DNA of 64,000 nt from Platanthera guangdongensis (Eukaryota; Streptophyta; Magnoliopsida; Asparagales; Orchidaceae): assembly GCA_039583875.1 (NCBI GenBank), contig CM077166.1, positions 81,528,564 to 81,592,563 of the forward strand, read 5' to 3'. A model generated the notes under the pieces. It saw only the letters and a program-made list of their open reading frames with translations. It searched no databases and was not told the origin of the DNA. A program made the translations under genes and the position numbers. Below are positions 42,096-54,954 of the stretch, in pieces; position 1 is the stretch's first letter; each line of letters starts with the position of its first letter.

Positions 42096-43259
42096 TTGAA
42101 CATGAACTACTAGATCCATATGCCCTCTAGGTCTAAATAATTTATATGGTGTTCATCTAGATATGGGAGGTTAGTGTACAGATTTTCCAAATTTTCCAGA
42201 TTTATTTGACCCATGTTTTCTATTTATGAATACTAATACTATATTATCAATTTTCAAAGGAAGTATGAAAAATAATGTACCAATAAATCAGAGAAAAATT
42301 CTAGATGATAATATTGCCATGGCATTGGCAAAAACAAATTTTCATAATTTTTCATAAAGTTTTGACTTATGATTTTCACAATCTATGATGTGTACAATAA
42401 TGACACTACTCATGTAATCCTCATTTCCATCGATCAAAAAATACTAAGAAAATTTACAGAGGTCTATAGTACTGAAATAAAGCTATAGTAAAAGTTTCAT
42501 ATTTTTCCAAGTCATATAATACACATTTATAACTAACAACATTTAAGGGCATAGAAGTAATTAGTTCTAATCTCCACATGAAATAAATTCCAAAAATCCT
42601 GCCCATGGCCTTAGTCTATTGGAATTGGGCTTGGCTCCTTAATTCTCTATTTAGGCTTATTATTGACCAAGTTTGACCTTAAGGTTGACTTGGTCAATGT
42701 GATGAGTGGGCTGGCCCCACATGATGGTCATGAGCCCTATGACACCACCAAACATGGGATGGGCCATGGTGATTCCCCACTTGAGCTAATTGAACCTATG
42801 TAAGTGATTTTAACCAAATTAGGGTTATGGTTGACTTTAGTCAAATTGGACCAATGGATGACCATGTGATGGGGCTTCATGGTCTAATGCACTCCAATTA
42901 GGGTTTGAAGTCTATTGGTGGGGTCAAATTGACCATGTGATTCTTAATTGAGCCACATTGGGTTGAGTTGACCCATGTTGACCCTAAGGGCGGTTTAGTC
43001 AAATTGGCCATTTTGGTGACCCTATGATGGGGCTTTTAGGTCACCTAGATTTCTTTTAGGGATAGGGACATGGTGGTGAGGCCACTTTGTACTTGTGGTT
43101 TCAATTTAGGCTAGATTCGCTTGAGTTGAACTTGAACACCATAGTGGGTCCCATGTGAGTTCACGCTAACTTCTGGGCCCTAAGATCACTACCTAGCCTA
43201 ATCCCTCACACTCACCACATGTCCTACCATAATTTGAGTTAAGGGGTCTAGAAGAAAAT
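42096..43259. other. Unclassified repeat-like DNA, no gene
   Basis: The left half is A/T-rich. The right half (42600-43060) repeats short motifs such as GTTGACC, GGTCAAATTGACC and CATGTGATGGGGCTT. It may be a decayed LTR. No ORF or RNA gene seen. Confidence 0.4.
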
Positions 43260-43870
43260 GAGATGTTATATACCAGCTCCTTGAACTCCACAAATAAACG
43301 GAATGCATCTGACTTCTCCTTCATGAAGTACACCCAAGTGTACCTCATGTAGTCATCAATCAACAAAAACATGTATCTGCTGCCTCCAAGACTGGCGGTG
43401 ACGGGTCGGTCCCATCAGATCACCATGAATACACTTCCATGGTGTTTTACTCTTGCTCTGTGATTTATTAAATGGAAGTCAATGAGCCTTTCCATATTGA
43501 CACCTCAAGAGGACATGACAGTCACTGAAGGATGACAACTTAGGCAGGCCTTTCACAAGGCTCTTCACTATCATAACTTTCAATTTGTTCATCCCAATTT
43601 ATCCCAGCCGCTCATGCTAGATAGTTGCACTATAATTTTCCCTCATCCGATCAACATAGGAACTTATTGATAGTTCATACAAGTCCCTTACCCTTCTCCC
43701 AACATAAGCAACGTCAGCCTTTACCGTTGACACATTACATAGAAATTTAACTTCAGTCAGGCCGAAGAGAACGTGATAGCCTACGTGTTGAAGCCAGTAA
43801 CCTGACTTCACCTAGAGTTCAGACCTGAAGTTGCAGCTCACACCTACTCTTCCCGAAACTCCTTCTTGAC
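43260..43870 (-). pseudogene. Decayed Ty1/copia integrase fragment
   Basis: Read on the minus strand, fragments in shifting frames give [28 protein letters not shown] and KSLVKGLPKLSSFSDCHVL. These are the zinc-binding and first catalytic parts of a copia integrase, with FLCNVSTVKADVAYVGRR-like pre-integrase sequence upstream (to about 43800). Stops and frameshifts are frequent and no LTR can be paired with it. It is older than the complete elements in the window and not Sirevirus-like. Confidence 0.65.
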
Positions 43871-44590
43871 GTAAGTCTTGGAACTAAAAACAGACTGTGG
43901 GCTTTAGCTTGGAGGTCCCACCACTTGCCCGGAAGAATTAGAAGTTGTTCCCCTCCCTAGCTAGTGATGATATAGGTGCCTTGTAGGAAGAAGAAAAAAG
44001 GGTTCAACAACCTTTTCAAGGCATATTATCGGTCTATTGAAATGCCTCTGAGTTTGATCTGCGAATAACCAAATTGAACCGACCTGAAATTACCAAAATA
44101 CCCTGGGTTGGGTCTGCCAACAGCAAAACTTCACTGTTCTGAAGGGTTATATGCAGACCACAAAGGGCAAAAGAGTAAAATTACCTTGGGTAAAAGGGTA
44201 AAATCCCATCTTGGGGGTAAGAAAGTAAAAACACCTTTTCCTCATATGTCGGGTGAGAAAATAAACGGCAGGTGGGACGAGCCTATCTGTATGTCTCGCG
44301 CGTCCTGCACCCCGCGAGAGGCATCTCGCCACAAAAGGCCAGCACGCGCGATTTCCGGCCGTGACCAGGGGCGTGACCCGCGATTTCCGGCATTTGATGG
44401 CTTTCGGACCAGTGATTGAAGATTAACGCAACTGTCATGCCCGTAGTCACGGGCGTGACCATGGGTGTGACCACTGATGTACACATCAATTCAGCAATTC
44501 TGTTAGTTCTCTGCACCCGAAGTTTTTGATGTGCCTGTCATGCCCCCAGTCACGGGCGTGACATGGGGCGTGACCAACCCATGGAAATGT

Positions 44591-44600
44591 TCTATAAATT
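44591..44600 (+). promoter_or_regulatory. TATA box in TE-7 LTR
   Basis: TCTATAAATT precedes a transcript-like leader with a CT-rich run; it is preceded by the GTCACGGGCGTGAC palindromes. Confidence 0.6.
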
Positions 44601-44682
44601 CAGAACCGCCCTCTTCCATTTCAGCAAGTTTGGGCTGAGAGGGGGAGGTGCTGCCCCTTTGTTTCTTGTTCTTTTTCATGAT

Positions 44683-44705
44683 TTCTCTCTCTCTCTCTCT
44701 CTCTC
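44683..44705 (+). repeat. CT dinucleotide microsatellite
   Basis: An uninterrupted run of TC/CT units in the TE-7 LTR, about 80-100 bp after the TATA box. Confidence 0.9.
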
Positions 44706-45703
44706 ATTCTAGTTTAGTTTAATTCAAGTTTAGTTAAGCTTTTATATTAGCCTTTGTAATGCTTTAGTTGCTAATTGTAGGGCCAAAATATGATTTACTT
44801 TCCATGCACATGTAATTTTCTTTCCAAGTGTAGCTCTCTTTAATCTTAATAAAAGTGTTGTTTTCTCTTCTCTTTAGCATTTTGTGTCTTTATGCTTTAC
44901 TACTCATCCCCCCTCTTCCACCACACTCTGATTAACTAATCCTCCTTGTAATCGACCATGATGATCCGATGTTCGAGTGATTAGGTTAAGATGCTTTGAA
45001 TCTTACCTTTTCTTTTTAGGATTTAGCCTTGAATTACTCTTGATTTATCCCAAGTTGGAGGTATATCATCGATATATACTCTCCACCTCTGCTTTCATTC
45101 CTGGCTAGCCGAGAGGCCGATGGTTTGAATTGAGCACTCAAGAGTAAAGGGAGTTGTACGCACCCCTCGAGAGAGGCAGACATCCAAATCTCTCGGATTG
45201 GAGTAAAATCCAATAGTGGGGTTCACCGCGTAAAGTGAGTTTTAGGCCTCCGATTTAGGCGAAAGTCGGTCGGACCTTCCTAAACTCAGTTGGGCACGGC
45301 CTTCGAGAGAAGCGTGTTCATGTTTATGGAACCTCCACGGTCAAGGACTTTTACCCTATTAAGCTTAGGTTTATTTTCTCGTATTTTTAATCGACTCTTG
45401 TCGAGGTGATTCTCGATCGAGTACTTCTCTTTCTCATCATTCCAACCCTTTTTGTGTAATAATTCCTTTTATGCTCTTTCTTATTACAAGTAGCTCTCTT
45501 TCTTTGCAAGTAGTTTTCTTTTAAACCCTAAGTCTTCCGTCGATTGAATAATAGACTTCGTGTGAGTAATCTTTCTCAACCGTTCCCGGATTTAAATACG
45601 ACAATTGTGTCCCCTTACTACAGTTCGATATGTATACTTGCCTAGTTGGATTGCTAGTTCGGCTACTCGCTTTTCGTAAGCTTTGGCCGGGCCATCAATT
45701 TTT

Positions 45704-45720
45704 TGGCACCGTTGCCGGGG
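45704..45720 (+). other. Primer binding site of TE-7 (Athila, tRNA-Asp type)
   Basis: TGGCACCGTTGCCGGGG. Athila family elements usually show TGGCGCCGTTGCCGGGG, so there is one transition (G to A at the CpG). Confidence 0.85.
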
Positions 45721-46056
45721 AGCAACGCTCGTTGATAAATTGAAAACACGAATCTATTAGTTTTATCATTTCTCTTTCTCATCCCCCTTCTAAAAATTTT
45801 TTTAAAAAAATCAAAAAATTTTATTTTACCGCTCTTAATAGAAACCCACTTCACAATTTTTCTACGCCGCCTAAATCTCTTGAAAAGGGCAAAGCGGTTT
45901 TAAGTGCTGCTATCTTGTCTAGTACCTTGCGAACCCTTCACCGGGTAGTCCTTGGGAAGTTCGGTAGCTAAGCTACATAAAAAAAATCTATTTCAAAAAA
46001 AAATTGTTACCTCTCTTTTTCTAGTTTATTTTTATTTCTCTTCTCTTCTTTTAGTT

Positions 46057-47484
46057 ATGACCCGCGGGAGTCCGTCGATTATTTTGGACTTGGACCACGA
46101 AATTGAGCGTACTCTTCGGAGAAGATCGCGATTTCAAGGTCCTACTATCCAAATACCGGTTGAGGATTCCGAGTCATTTTCCACTTTAAGAATGGAAGAA
46201 CCCAATGCGGAGGAAGCCGTGTAAAGGCCTTTGTCTTATTATGCACGACCGAATCTCGATGGTACTGAATCTAGCATAGTTCGCCCTGCGATAGCAAATA
46301 ACAATTTTGAACTGAAACCCAGCATAATTCAAATGGTGCAGCAGTATGTGCAATTTGACGGACTTCAAGATGAAGATCCGAACGCACATATTGCAAGCTT
46401 TCATGAGATTTGAGACACCTTCAAGATAAATGTTGTCGTAAATGATGTTATTAGGCTAAGATTATTTCTTTTCTCTCTTAGAACTAAGGCTAAGAAGTGG
46501 CTGAACATTCTACCTAAAAATAGCATCACAACCTGGACGCAATTAACTGAAAAATTTTTGGCGAAGTATTTTCCGCCTGCTAAAATTGCAAAATTTAGGA
46601 ACGACATTTCTGCCTTTGGACAAACAGACTCTAAAACCATTTATGAAACTTGGGAAAGATTTAAAGAATTATTAATACGATACCCACATCACGCTCTTCC
46701 TGTATGGCTGCAGGTGCAGATGTTTTATAATGGGCTAAATCAAAGCACGAAGCAAATGATAGACGCAGCTTCTAGCGGTACTTTAAACCATAAGACCCCG
46801 AAAGCGGCTCTTGAGCTTTTTGAGGACATGGCCATGAACACTTACCAGTGGAATATGCCTATGTCCCGCCCGAACAAGCCTGCAGGTTTCTTTGAAGTGG
46901 ACAATGTCTCCCAGCTCGCGCTGCAAGTTGAAATATTAAGCAAAAAAATTACGGAGATGACTGCTGCCTCCTCCGCTCAAGTATGGGAATCTATAACTCC
47001 TCCCCCAAAACATTTGGATTATGTTAATAATATGCATAGAACTGCTTTTAATAATTTTTATGCTGTAAATTTTCGTCCTCCTGGTTTTAATTTTCCGAAT
47101 AGTTATAATCCTGCTTTAAGAAATCACCCTAATTTTTCGTGGAGTAATCCATCGAATGCTGTGCGGACGCCACCACAAATTGATTTTTCTACACCACCAC
47201 CACCTCCTCAAAGTTTTCCAAAAACTATAAGTTTGGAGGAAATGTTTTCAAAAGACATGAATGTTAAAAACGCTACGACTATAACCTTAACTGGAAGCGT
47301 TAAAAATTTAGAGAATCAAGTAGGACAGCTCGCTAAAATAATTTCTGAGCGACCCGTAGGGTCTCTTCCTTCCAATACCGAACCCAACCCGAGAGAGCAA
47401 GCGAAAGCTATAAATCTTTGGAGTGGGAAGAAAGTTCCTGGTATGGTAAGTGAAGAGCCCGAGGCAAGCTCCGCTCCCGCTTAA
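46057..47484 (+). pseudogene. gag: TE-7 Gag (Athila-like)
   Basis: I chose ATG 46057 (MTRGSPSIILDLDHEI). The gag domain runs from about residue 80 (FELKPSIIQMVQQYVQFDGL) through KKWLNILPKNSITTWTQL, FLAKYFPPAKIAKFRNDI and YETWERFKELLIRYPHHALP. All are typical Athila gag signatures. Stops: TAA near 46222 and TGA near 46411, both in the same frame as the flanking sequence. From 46414 to 47484 the frame is open. The end is Pro-rich (FSTPPPPPQSFPK) and has LENQVGQLAKIIS. Capsid function is inferred from the family; this copy cannot make a full product. Confidence 0.87.
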
Positions 47485-47601
47485 AAAAAAATCAAAACTC
47501 CGCTCCCATTTTAAAAATTCTACCTTCTGCTGAAAAAGTTATCACCCCTATTTTAGAAAAAGATCTCACTCCACCACCCACCTTTAAAAATAATCCATAC
47601 C

Positions 47602-47606
47602 CGCCA
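47602..47606. repeat. Target site duplication of TE-8, left copy
   Basis: CGCCA precedes TGTAATGCCCC. The right copy at 57538-57542 reads CACCA, a single G/A difference, probably CpG decay after insertion. Confidence 0.75.
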
Positions 47607-50151
47607 TGTAATGCCCCAAAATTTTGAAGAGGAAAATTTGGTTTCTGGCAGGGGGCACACAGCCTGGGACACGGGCGTGTCCCAGGGCGTGTCAGGCTGG
47701 AGTCGACGACTTGGTCGCGTAGTTGACATTTTACGCTCGACCAAGTGTTGAGATTGGGCACATGGACTGATACGCGGGCGTGTCTCAGGGTGTGTCGAGC
47801 CCGTGTCGACAACCGGCCCGGGGTGTCGACATTTTCGCTCGACAATGTGTCGAGACAGGGCACAAAGCCTGAGACACGGGCGTGTCGAGCCCGTGTCGAC
47901 ACTCGGCCCGGGGAGTCGACGAATTTTGCTCGATGATGTGTTGAGACAAGGCACATGGCCTAGGACACGGACGTGTCCAAGGCCGTGTCTGTCAGTCAAC
48001 GAACTTCGCTCGACGAAGTTTCGAGACAGTGAACACGTCCTGGAGCCCAGGCGTGTTGAGGTAGACACGGGCAAGGACACGGGCGTGTCCAGTACCCGTA
48101 TAGTTCTTGGGGCTGTGTCGATGGAGGCACACGGCCGACCACACGGTCGTGTCAGTTGGAACACGGGCGTGTCGGGTCGAACACAGGCGTGTCGGATGCA
48201 CATGTGTCGTTCTAGCCGTGTCGATTGGGACGACGAATGGGGGACACGGCCCTGGACACTGGCGTGTCGCAGGCCGTGTTCGACCCAAGTGTTTTATTTT
48301 TCAGGCGGATCGTGGCCATTCTTTCCCTTATTTTGGGATCTGATGGTCCGGGACTGCTCCTGGGGAGTTAAGTCCGAGAATAGGGTTTGAAATCCTCATT
48401 CTTCTCCAAGCTTTCTCTTACTAAATTCTAGAGAGAAGGGAGAGCAAGGAAGAAGGTGAAGTAGAGATCCGGCTGTTGGAGAGGCTTTAGTGCTCCAAAT
48501 CGCGAGCCGAGTCCAGATCTGTGGAGGCTAGACCGTTGCGAAGGTTTTCATCCGGCTATTTTGCCATGGCTAGGAAGAGGAGTCGGAAGGTAACGACACT
48601 TCTCCTCTCGATTTTAGGATGCATGTCTTAGCATCTTTTCTTTTCTAGTTTTTGGGCGCCAAACACTCAAATGAGAGGGGTTTGGGTCGCCAAGGTTCAA
48701 GAGGAACCTCTGGGTCGATTGAGTCCGTCCCCGGCATGTTTTGCGTTAGAGATCCGCTTCGTTAGTGGATTAGGCATGGTGGGTGAAGCCGTACTCGCGA
48801 CCGTTAGTCCGACTCTGTGATGTTGCATACGAGCTTTAAGGATTCGTAGAGATCCGTTGCGGCAAGATGCCATTTGTGATGTGGTGATTTTTTCCCCTTT
48901 TTCTCGAGTGAGTATGTGTAGTCGGAACCGGACAAGGTTAGCTCCTCAATGGCGGTACATGGTTTCCATGGTGGACAAGGTTATCTCCGCTTTGGTGGTA
49001 GATGGTTTCCTTGGTGCGCGGGAACGCTGCAGTACAAATAAGGGACTAGGGTGGAATGGTCTTGGTTTGTGATGTGCCAAGGCGTGGCTGTGTCTCCGTG
49101 GTCGGCTGGCTATCCCGTGACGTACACGTCATGTGTGGAGAGTGTCTCGGCGAGACTAGTCCCCTTCTATGAGACTGATGAGAATGCCAAGCAAGGGGCA
49201 AGCCCGAGCAATGAGGCCATGAGCGGGTGGGGTCCAACAAGGCTTCTTAGAATCGGTCAGTTTGTGTTTGTTAGAATCCTGACATGAGACGTCAGAGCTT
49301 GCAGGAAAGCCCGGGTCTAAGACCTTGAGCGGGTGGGGCCTAGGCAAGAGTTCCATGTGGCGGCTTGTGTGCCATTGTGGGGAAGTGTGTCCCACTTTTT
49401 GTTTGCGGCTTTATGCCAAAGGGGAAGCATTGAGTACCCTATTGATGTGATGTTGTTCTCGATGCATACGCTATAGGGTGCCTTGGGTGAAACCCGGGTG
49501 GTTGCATACATTTTGCATAAGTAGACCCCTTTTTATATTATATGCTCAACCAGTAGAGAACGTGTATGATGTTTGAGACATCCAAGCTTGTTCTTAATGC
49601 ATTTCTTGCTTATGAATGTTGCATACGAAGTGCTAACTTGCAGGTTGGAAGAGTACCCCGGGGTCCGTTAGGGGCGGCCGGGAGGAGATGTGTTTGTTAC
49701 ACAGTTCGAGGTCAGCCTTTACTTACCCACATTACTAATAATTTTTACAGGCCAAGGATCGCAAGCAGGAGCTAGCTCGCCGGCCAGAAAGACCTAAGCC
49801 TCATGAAGTGTTAACTTTTGTAGTAACTCTACTTATATGATATTGTAAGTTTGAGACTCATGTTGTCCGGCTTGCACGATGAGGTAGAATAGGAGTGCTT
49901 ATGCACTTTTTGATTGTTGTATTATTTGAGTTTGGACTCTCTCTTATGTTGTAAGGCCATAAGGCCATCTTTTTTTATTACTCTTGTAGTGGTGGATAAC
50001 TTCTAGTCTTTCTTGTGTTTCCGCTGTGTTGTGCAAAGAGTTTTAAGTGTGGGTCGTTATATCATCTTATATTACTAAAGCTGTGGCGTTCGTATGTTGT
50101 GGGGACCCGGCCGGACCCATATTATACAGTCATTACAGGGGAGGTGTTACA
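47607..50151 (+). repeat. TE-8 5' LTR
   Basis: The region 47640-48290 repeats a composite unit containing GCTCGACGATGTGTCGAGAC, then GGCACACGGCCTGGG, ACACGGGCGTGTC and CAGGGCGTGTCGA. These match TE-1 U3 in the same orientation. A short ATG block (ATGGCTAGGAAGAGGAGTCG) lies at 48566. There is no clear TATA; the transcript start is unknown. It ends GGTGTTACA. Confidence 0.92.
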
Positions 50152-50154
50152 ATT

Positions 50155-50170
50155 TGGTATCAGAGCGAGG
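50155..50170 (+). other. Primer binding site of TE-8
   Basis: TGGTATCAGAGCGAGG lies three bases after the LTR end, complementary to the 3' end of initiator Met tRNA. Confidence 0.88.
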
Positions 50171-50401
50171 TTAGATACAATGTTAGTGCGTAGAGAAGTT
50201 ATCCACATAAGAGTAACGCGGGACCATGAGTGTCCTTATGTTTAAGTCTTGAGATTAGAGACTGATCCCTTGTTTCTTGTTTTCTTGAAGAGTGCAAGCA
50301 ACGAGGCAGGTACGTCGAGAGAAAGAGAAGAACTTTCGGCGAGCAGTGCCACTGCTCCAGGTCTTTTGGGCACTGGTATAAACCCGGCCGACTTCTGCCA
50401 C

Positions 50402-51469
50402 ATGCTTGCAGAAGCGATGGTGGCAGCCCAAGCTGCAGCGGCAGCTCAGGTAGCAACCCCTGCTACACCGGACACGGCGATGGACGTGCCAGGCGGAGAA
50501 GCCAGGCGAGTGGAGCCTTTGGCAGAAAGGGTGGTTGTCGGACATGGAGATCGACACATAAAGTATTTCCTGAGCTTCCATCCCCTGTCGTTCAAGGGAG
50601 TTGGTACGCCAACGGATGTGGAGGATTGGTGGGTTCGAGTTCAAGAGCTTCTGAGGGCGGCAGAGATGCCAGAAGAAAAGAAATCTGAGTATACAGCGTT
50701 CATGATGGAAGGAGACGCCATGTTGTGGTGGGTGAGCCATAGCGGCCGCCAGTTCCCTGGACGCACCCCGTCGATGAAGGAATTTGGGGATGCTTTTCTA
50801 AAGAGGTACATTCCCGTTTCTACACGGTTGGCCCTTTAGAGGCAGTTTCTGCACTTAATGCAGCGAGAGAAGATGGTGGACGAGTATGTGCAGGAGTTCA
50901 CCCGTTTGGGTCGTTACGCGGGAACGACGATGGCAGATGATGTAGAGAGGGATAACCTCTTCTACCAGGGGCTGATGGAGAATCGGAGGCAACCCCTCAT
51001 TTCCATGAAGAGAGCTGGTTTTAATGAGCTAGTTGAGGCTGCTAGGATATTGGAAAGTGATCTGGAGCGAACCCAACATCGTAAGGGTTTCACTACCAAG
51101 CAAGGGGAAGGGAAGCCTCCCCAATCCCAGGGAATGTCTGAAGGGAGTAGGTGGAGGAAAAAGCCTCACACTTCCAGGTCTGGTGAGATGAGCAAGTGGA
51201 TGCCTGGAGGTTCTCACTCTAGGGGACCGCCGACGTGCTACAACTGCGGTAAGGTGGGGCACATAGCTCGTGTTTGTCCTCAAGGAGGATCAGAGCAAGA
51301 GGCAAGGCAGGAGCAGACGGTGCGCTCCGGCCCCAGTGCCGCAGAGAAAGGGAAGATGGCGGACTCAAGCACTTCTCGGTTCCAACCGGTGCAACCAAGG
51401 GCCTACAACCTTGGACAGCAGGAAGCGATCCGCCAAACCGATGCGGTGACAGGTATGAAGAAAATTTAA
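50402..51469 (+). pseudogene. gag: TE-8 Gag
   Basis: The first ATG in the open frame is 50402 (MLAEAMVAAQ); codons upstream back to 50288 are also open, so the true start may be earlier. Gag domain: YFLSFHPLSFKGVGTPTDVE, WWVRVQELLRAAEMPEEKK, MLWWVSHSGRQFPG, then GRYAGTTMADDVERDNLFYQ. A TAG at 50837-50839 lies between RLAL and RQFLHLM (CAG to TAG likely). The zinc knuckle CYNCGKVGHIARVC near 51238 is intact. It would form the particle and bind RNA. The frame ends at 51469. Confidence 0.87.
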
Positions 51470-51503
51470 GTTTAAATCTTATGCTTCATACTTTTAGACT
51501 TTT

Positions 51504-51902
51504 ATGTGTGATGTCTATGTTGTAGGCTTCGTATTAGTTTCCGGATACCCCGCTAGGGTATTGTTCGATACGGGAGCATCGCACTCCTTTCTTGCGGAGA
51601 GCTTTGCCCGGAGACTAGGAGTTGAGTCTTTCTTGGCGGACGCGGAGCTGAAAGTTCGCATGCCCAATGGGTTATCCATGACCACCGGGGCCAAAGGGCG
51701 TATCTATTGGGAGCTGGACGGAGTTGACTTCGTTTTGGTAGCAGCGATTTTACCATTGGTTGAGTTCGATGTCATTTTGGGCATGGACTGGCTTGCAGAG
51801 CAGCGCGCCAGTATTGATTGCCTATCTAAGGTAGTGACCCTAAGGAGCAAATGGCAGGCGGAAGTCAAATTGAGGGCCTTTGTGGAGTGGCATGTTCCCT
51901 GA
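51504..51902 (+). CDS. pol: TE-8 aspartic protease domain
   Basis: [20 protein letters not shown] carries the catalytic DTGAS at 51567-51581. [18 protein letters not shown] is the conserved distal part of gypsy protease. This would cleave the Gag-Pol polyprotein. The frame closes at 51902, while RT continues in another frame from about 51850, so a frameshift separates them. Between gag (51469) and this ORF about 35 bp include stops. Confidence 0.85.
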   Translation: MCDVYVVGFVLVSGYPARVLFDTGASHSFLAESFARRLGVESFLADAELKVRMPNGLSMTTGAKGRIYWELDGVDFVLVAAILPLVEFDVILGMDWLAEQRASIDCLSKVVTLRSKWQAEVKLRAFVEWHVP

Positions 51903-51910
51903 TTTCGGCC

Positions 51911-53455
51911 ATGCAATTGATGCAGGCGATTAACCAGGGTGGTGTAGAGCTGGTAGCGCTATTGGAGGTTCGCCTCTCCCAGTTATCTATTGAGGAAGTG
52001 CCCGTAGTGGCAGAGTTCAAGGATATTTTTCCGGATGAACTTCCTGGAGTGCCTCCTCGGCGGGAGATCGACTTCTCGATCGAGTTAGTGCCGGAGGCTA
52101 GGCCGGTGTCACGTCCTCCGTTTAGGATGGCACCAAAGGAGTTGGCTGAACTCAAAGTACAGTTACAAGAACTGTTGGAGGAAGGGTATATTAAACCCAG
52201 TTCTTCGATGTGTAGCGCGCCGGTGTTGTTTGTAAAGAAGAAAGACGGTAGTATGCGGCTGTGCATAGACTACCGAGAGCTGAATAAATTGACCGTTAAA
52301 AATAAGTATCCGATTCCTTGGATAGACGACTTGTTCGACCAGTTGGTAGGGTCGGTGGTGTACTCAAAATTGGACTTGAAGTCAGGCTATTATCAGCTGT
52401 GAATTCGGGACGAGGACATACCCAAGACTGCCTTTGGTACGAGGTACGAACACTTTGAGTTTACGGTGATGCCGTTTGGGCTGACGAATGCGCCATCTGT
52501 GTTCATGGACCTTATGAATCAGGTATTTCGGGAATACTTGGATTCTTTTGTGGTTGTCTTCAACGATGACATCTTGGTGTATTCCAAATCGAAAGTGGAA
52601 CATGAGACCCACTTGAGAGTGGTCTTGCAAGTGTTGAGGGAGAATCAGTTGTATGCAAAGTTCTCAAAGTGCGAGTTCTGGTTAGAGAAGGTGGCATTTT
52701 TGGGCCACGTGATTAGTGGGGATGGGGTGACAGTGGATCCAACAAAAGTGGAAGCCATCAGAGATTGGACAGTTTTGAGGACCGTGGCGGAGGTCCGAAG
52801 TTTTCTTGGACTAGCCGGGTATTACAGGAGATTCGTGGAGAATTTTTCGCGGATAGCTCTACCCCTCACCTCACTCACTCATAAAAATCATAAGTTTGTG
52901 TGGACTTAAGAGTGCAGTCAAGCATTTGAGGCACTGAAGGAGAGACTGATGATGGCTCCAATCCTAAGTCTACCACAAGGGACCGAGGGATTTCAAATCT
53001 TCAGTGACGCGTCGGGATGCGGTTTGGGTTGCGTTTTGGTGCAACATGGCAAGGTGATAGCTTTTGGATCTAGACAGGGTAAGCCTCATGAGAGGAATTA
53101 CCCCGTCCATGACTTGGAGTTGGCGGCGGTAATTTTTGCGTTGAAAATATGGCGACATTATGTGTATGGTGCAAAGGTGGAGATCTTCACAGATCATAAA
53201 AGCCTGAAGTACCTCTTGGATCAAAAGGACTTGAACATGCGGCAACGCAGGTGGGTTGAGTTTCTTGGAGACTACGAGGTGGCGATTCACTATATGCCAG
53301 GTAAAGCCAATGTGGTGGCGGATGCCTTGAGTAGAAAGTACTCGGGGCAAGGGAATTGGATCGAAGCTCATGATGAGCAGTTGGTACGGGAATGGGAGTC
53401 CCTTGGTTTGGAGTGTGTGGCGAGAGGCGAGTACAGCATAGCTCGGTTGAACTAG
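51911..53455 (+). pseudogene. pol: TE-8 reverse transcriptase and RNase H
   Basis: [79 protein letters not shown] and the catalytic box FNDDILVYS (52559 on). That box is usually FIDDILVYS; both Asp are kept. [16 protein letters not shown] follows. RNase [26 protein letters not shown] and [12 protein letters not shown]. Stops: TGA at 52400-52402, TAA at 52907-52909 (a TGG-type site), and TAG ending the frame at 53455. These enzymes copy element RNA into cDNA in the particle. Confidence 0.9.
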
Positions 53456-53461
53456 ATTGAA

Positions 53462-54910
53462 ATGCAGAACGACTTGTCCGATCGCATTCGGGAAGCGACT
53501 CGGTTGGATGTGGAGTTTCAACCATATGTGTTGGAGGCTCAAAAGGGCGACAGCAGCGCCTGGGAGATGATTGATGGGATTCTGAGGAAGGACGGAAGGG
53601 ATTGTGTACCACAGTTCGACAAACTCCGTGAGGAGTTGATCTTTGAGGCTCACTTCATAAAGTACTCCATTCACCCGGGCAGTACAAAGATGTACTTGGA
53701 TATGAAGAAATCCTTTTGGTGTCCGAGGCTGAAGCGGGACGTTGCTTTGTATGTGAATCGTTGCCAAACTTGCGCCTTGGTGAAGGCCTAATGTCAGAAG
53801 CCGGGCGGGTTCCTGAAGCCCCTTCCAATCCCTGAGTGGAAATTTGATGACATCTCCATGGATTTTGTACATGGTTTGCCTAGATCGCAGCAGGGTAATG
53901 ATGCTATTTGGGTGATCGTGGATCGCTTAACCAAGGTGGCCCACTTCAACCCAAATCGGAAGGAGGACAGCGTGGAGAAGCTGGTGGAGTTGTATGTTCG
54001 CAACATTGTGCGACTGCGTGGGATTCCTAAGAGCATAGTCAGCGATCGAGATGGACGGTTTACGTCCAAGGACTGGAGATTGGTTCAGAAGAGTTTGGGC
54101 ATGAAGCTAAAGTTCAGTACGGCGTTCCATCCTCAAACTGACGGGCAAACCGAAAGAACGAACCGTACTATGGAGGATATGCTGAGAATGTGCGTTCTTG
54201 ACTTCGGCAAGAAGTGGGAAGATCACCTCTTCATGGTGGAATTTGCATACAATAACAGTTATCAAGCAAGTATAAAAATGGTGCCATACGAAGCATTGTA
54301 TGGGAGACGGTGTCGAACACCGATGTCTTGGACAGAGGCGGGAAACACCAAAATTTTGGGAAAAGAGGTGGTAGTTGACGCTTGTGAGTTGGCATGGACC
54401 ATTCAAGAGCGTATGAAGGTGGCGCAAGACCGGCAAGCAAAATACTTTAATGCTCGTCACAGGAAGTTGGAGTTTGCGGTAGGTGATTGGGTCTATTTGA
54501 AGATCAAGTCGTTCAAAGGCGTCTCACGGATTCGCCGACTCAAGAAGTTGAGTCTAAGGTTTTTGGGGCCTTTTGAAGTTGTTGAACAGGTGGGAGAAGC
54601 AGCTTATCGGTTGGCGTTGTCCGCAGAGCTGAGTGGATTGCATGACGTCTTCCATGTCTCCGTCTTAAGGAAAGCCTTGGTGGAGGCTAGTGTGGTGATC
54701 GAGCCGGCATCGGTGCCGATAGAGGAAGACTTGAGGACGCGAGTCCGTCCAATTGCTATAGAGGATTCGGAGACTTGGCAGTTGCGGAATAAAGAGGTTA
54801 AACTCGTGAAAGTCCGATGGGACAACTGCGGTCGTGAGGAGCACTCTTGGGAGCGAGAACAAGCCATGTTAGAAGAGTATCCAGCGCTCTTCAAATCAGG
54901 TACCATTTGA
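53462..54910 (+). pseudogene. pol: TE-8 integrase with chromodomain-like C-terminus
   Basis: Zinc-binding part: HFIKYSIHPGSTKMY and RCQTCALVKA, broken by TAA at 53789-53791. The core is uninterrupted from ATG 53858: MDFVHGLPRSQQGND (Asp kept, unlike TE-1), IVSDRDGRFTSKDW and HPQTDGQTERTNRTMED. Then come YNNSYQASIKMVPYEALYGR, LRFLGPFEVVEQVGEAAYRL and VKVRWDNCGREEHSWEREQ. The last part is chromodomain-like and would steer insertion towards heterochromatin, by analogy with other chromoviruses. The stop at 54908-54910 lies about 45 bp before the polypurine tract. Confidence 0.92.
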
Positions 54911-54954
54911 GTTGTGTTCCCTTTTGCTTCGTAATTTTGGGGCGAAATTCTTTT

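Larger units (their letters stand above)
44429..45697 (+). repeat. TE-7 5' LTR (Athila-like), left border uncertain
   Basis: The right border is firm: GGGCCATCA at 45697, followed by ATTTTT and the primer site. The left border may be TGTCATGCCCGTAG at 44429. It has a TATA (TCTATAAATTC) at 44591 and a CT repeat. The start holds two GTCACGGGCGTGAC palindromes (44445 and 44550). Sequence left of 44429 back to 43990 might also belong to the LTR. Confidence 0.5.

Noticed and set aside
48566..48600. Near-identical 20-base ATGGCTAGGAAGAGGAGTCG in TE-8 LTR and, with one mismatch, at 11114 and 15149 on the plus strand of TE-1 LTR
   Set aside because: The orientation is opposite relative to the two elements, the reading frames end quickly, and the stretch is partly self-complementary. 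I could not build a consistent gene or homology from it.
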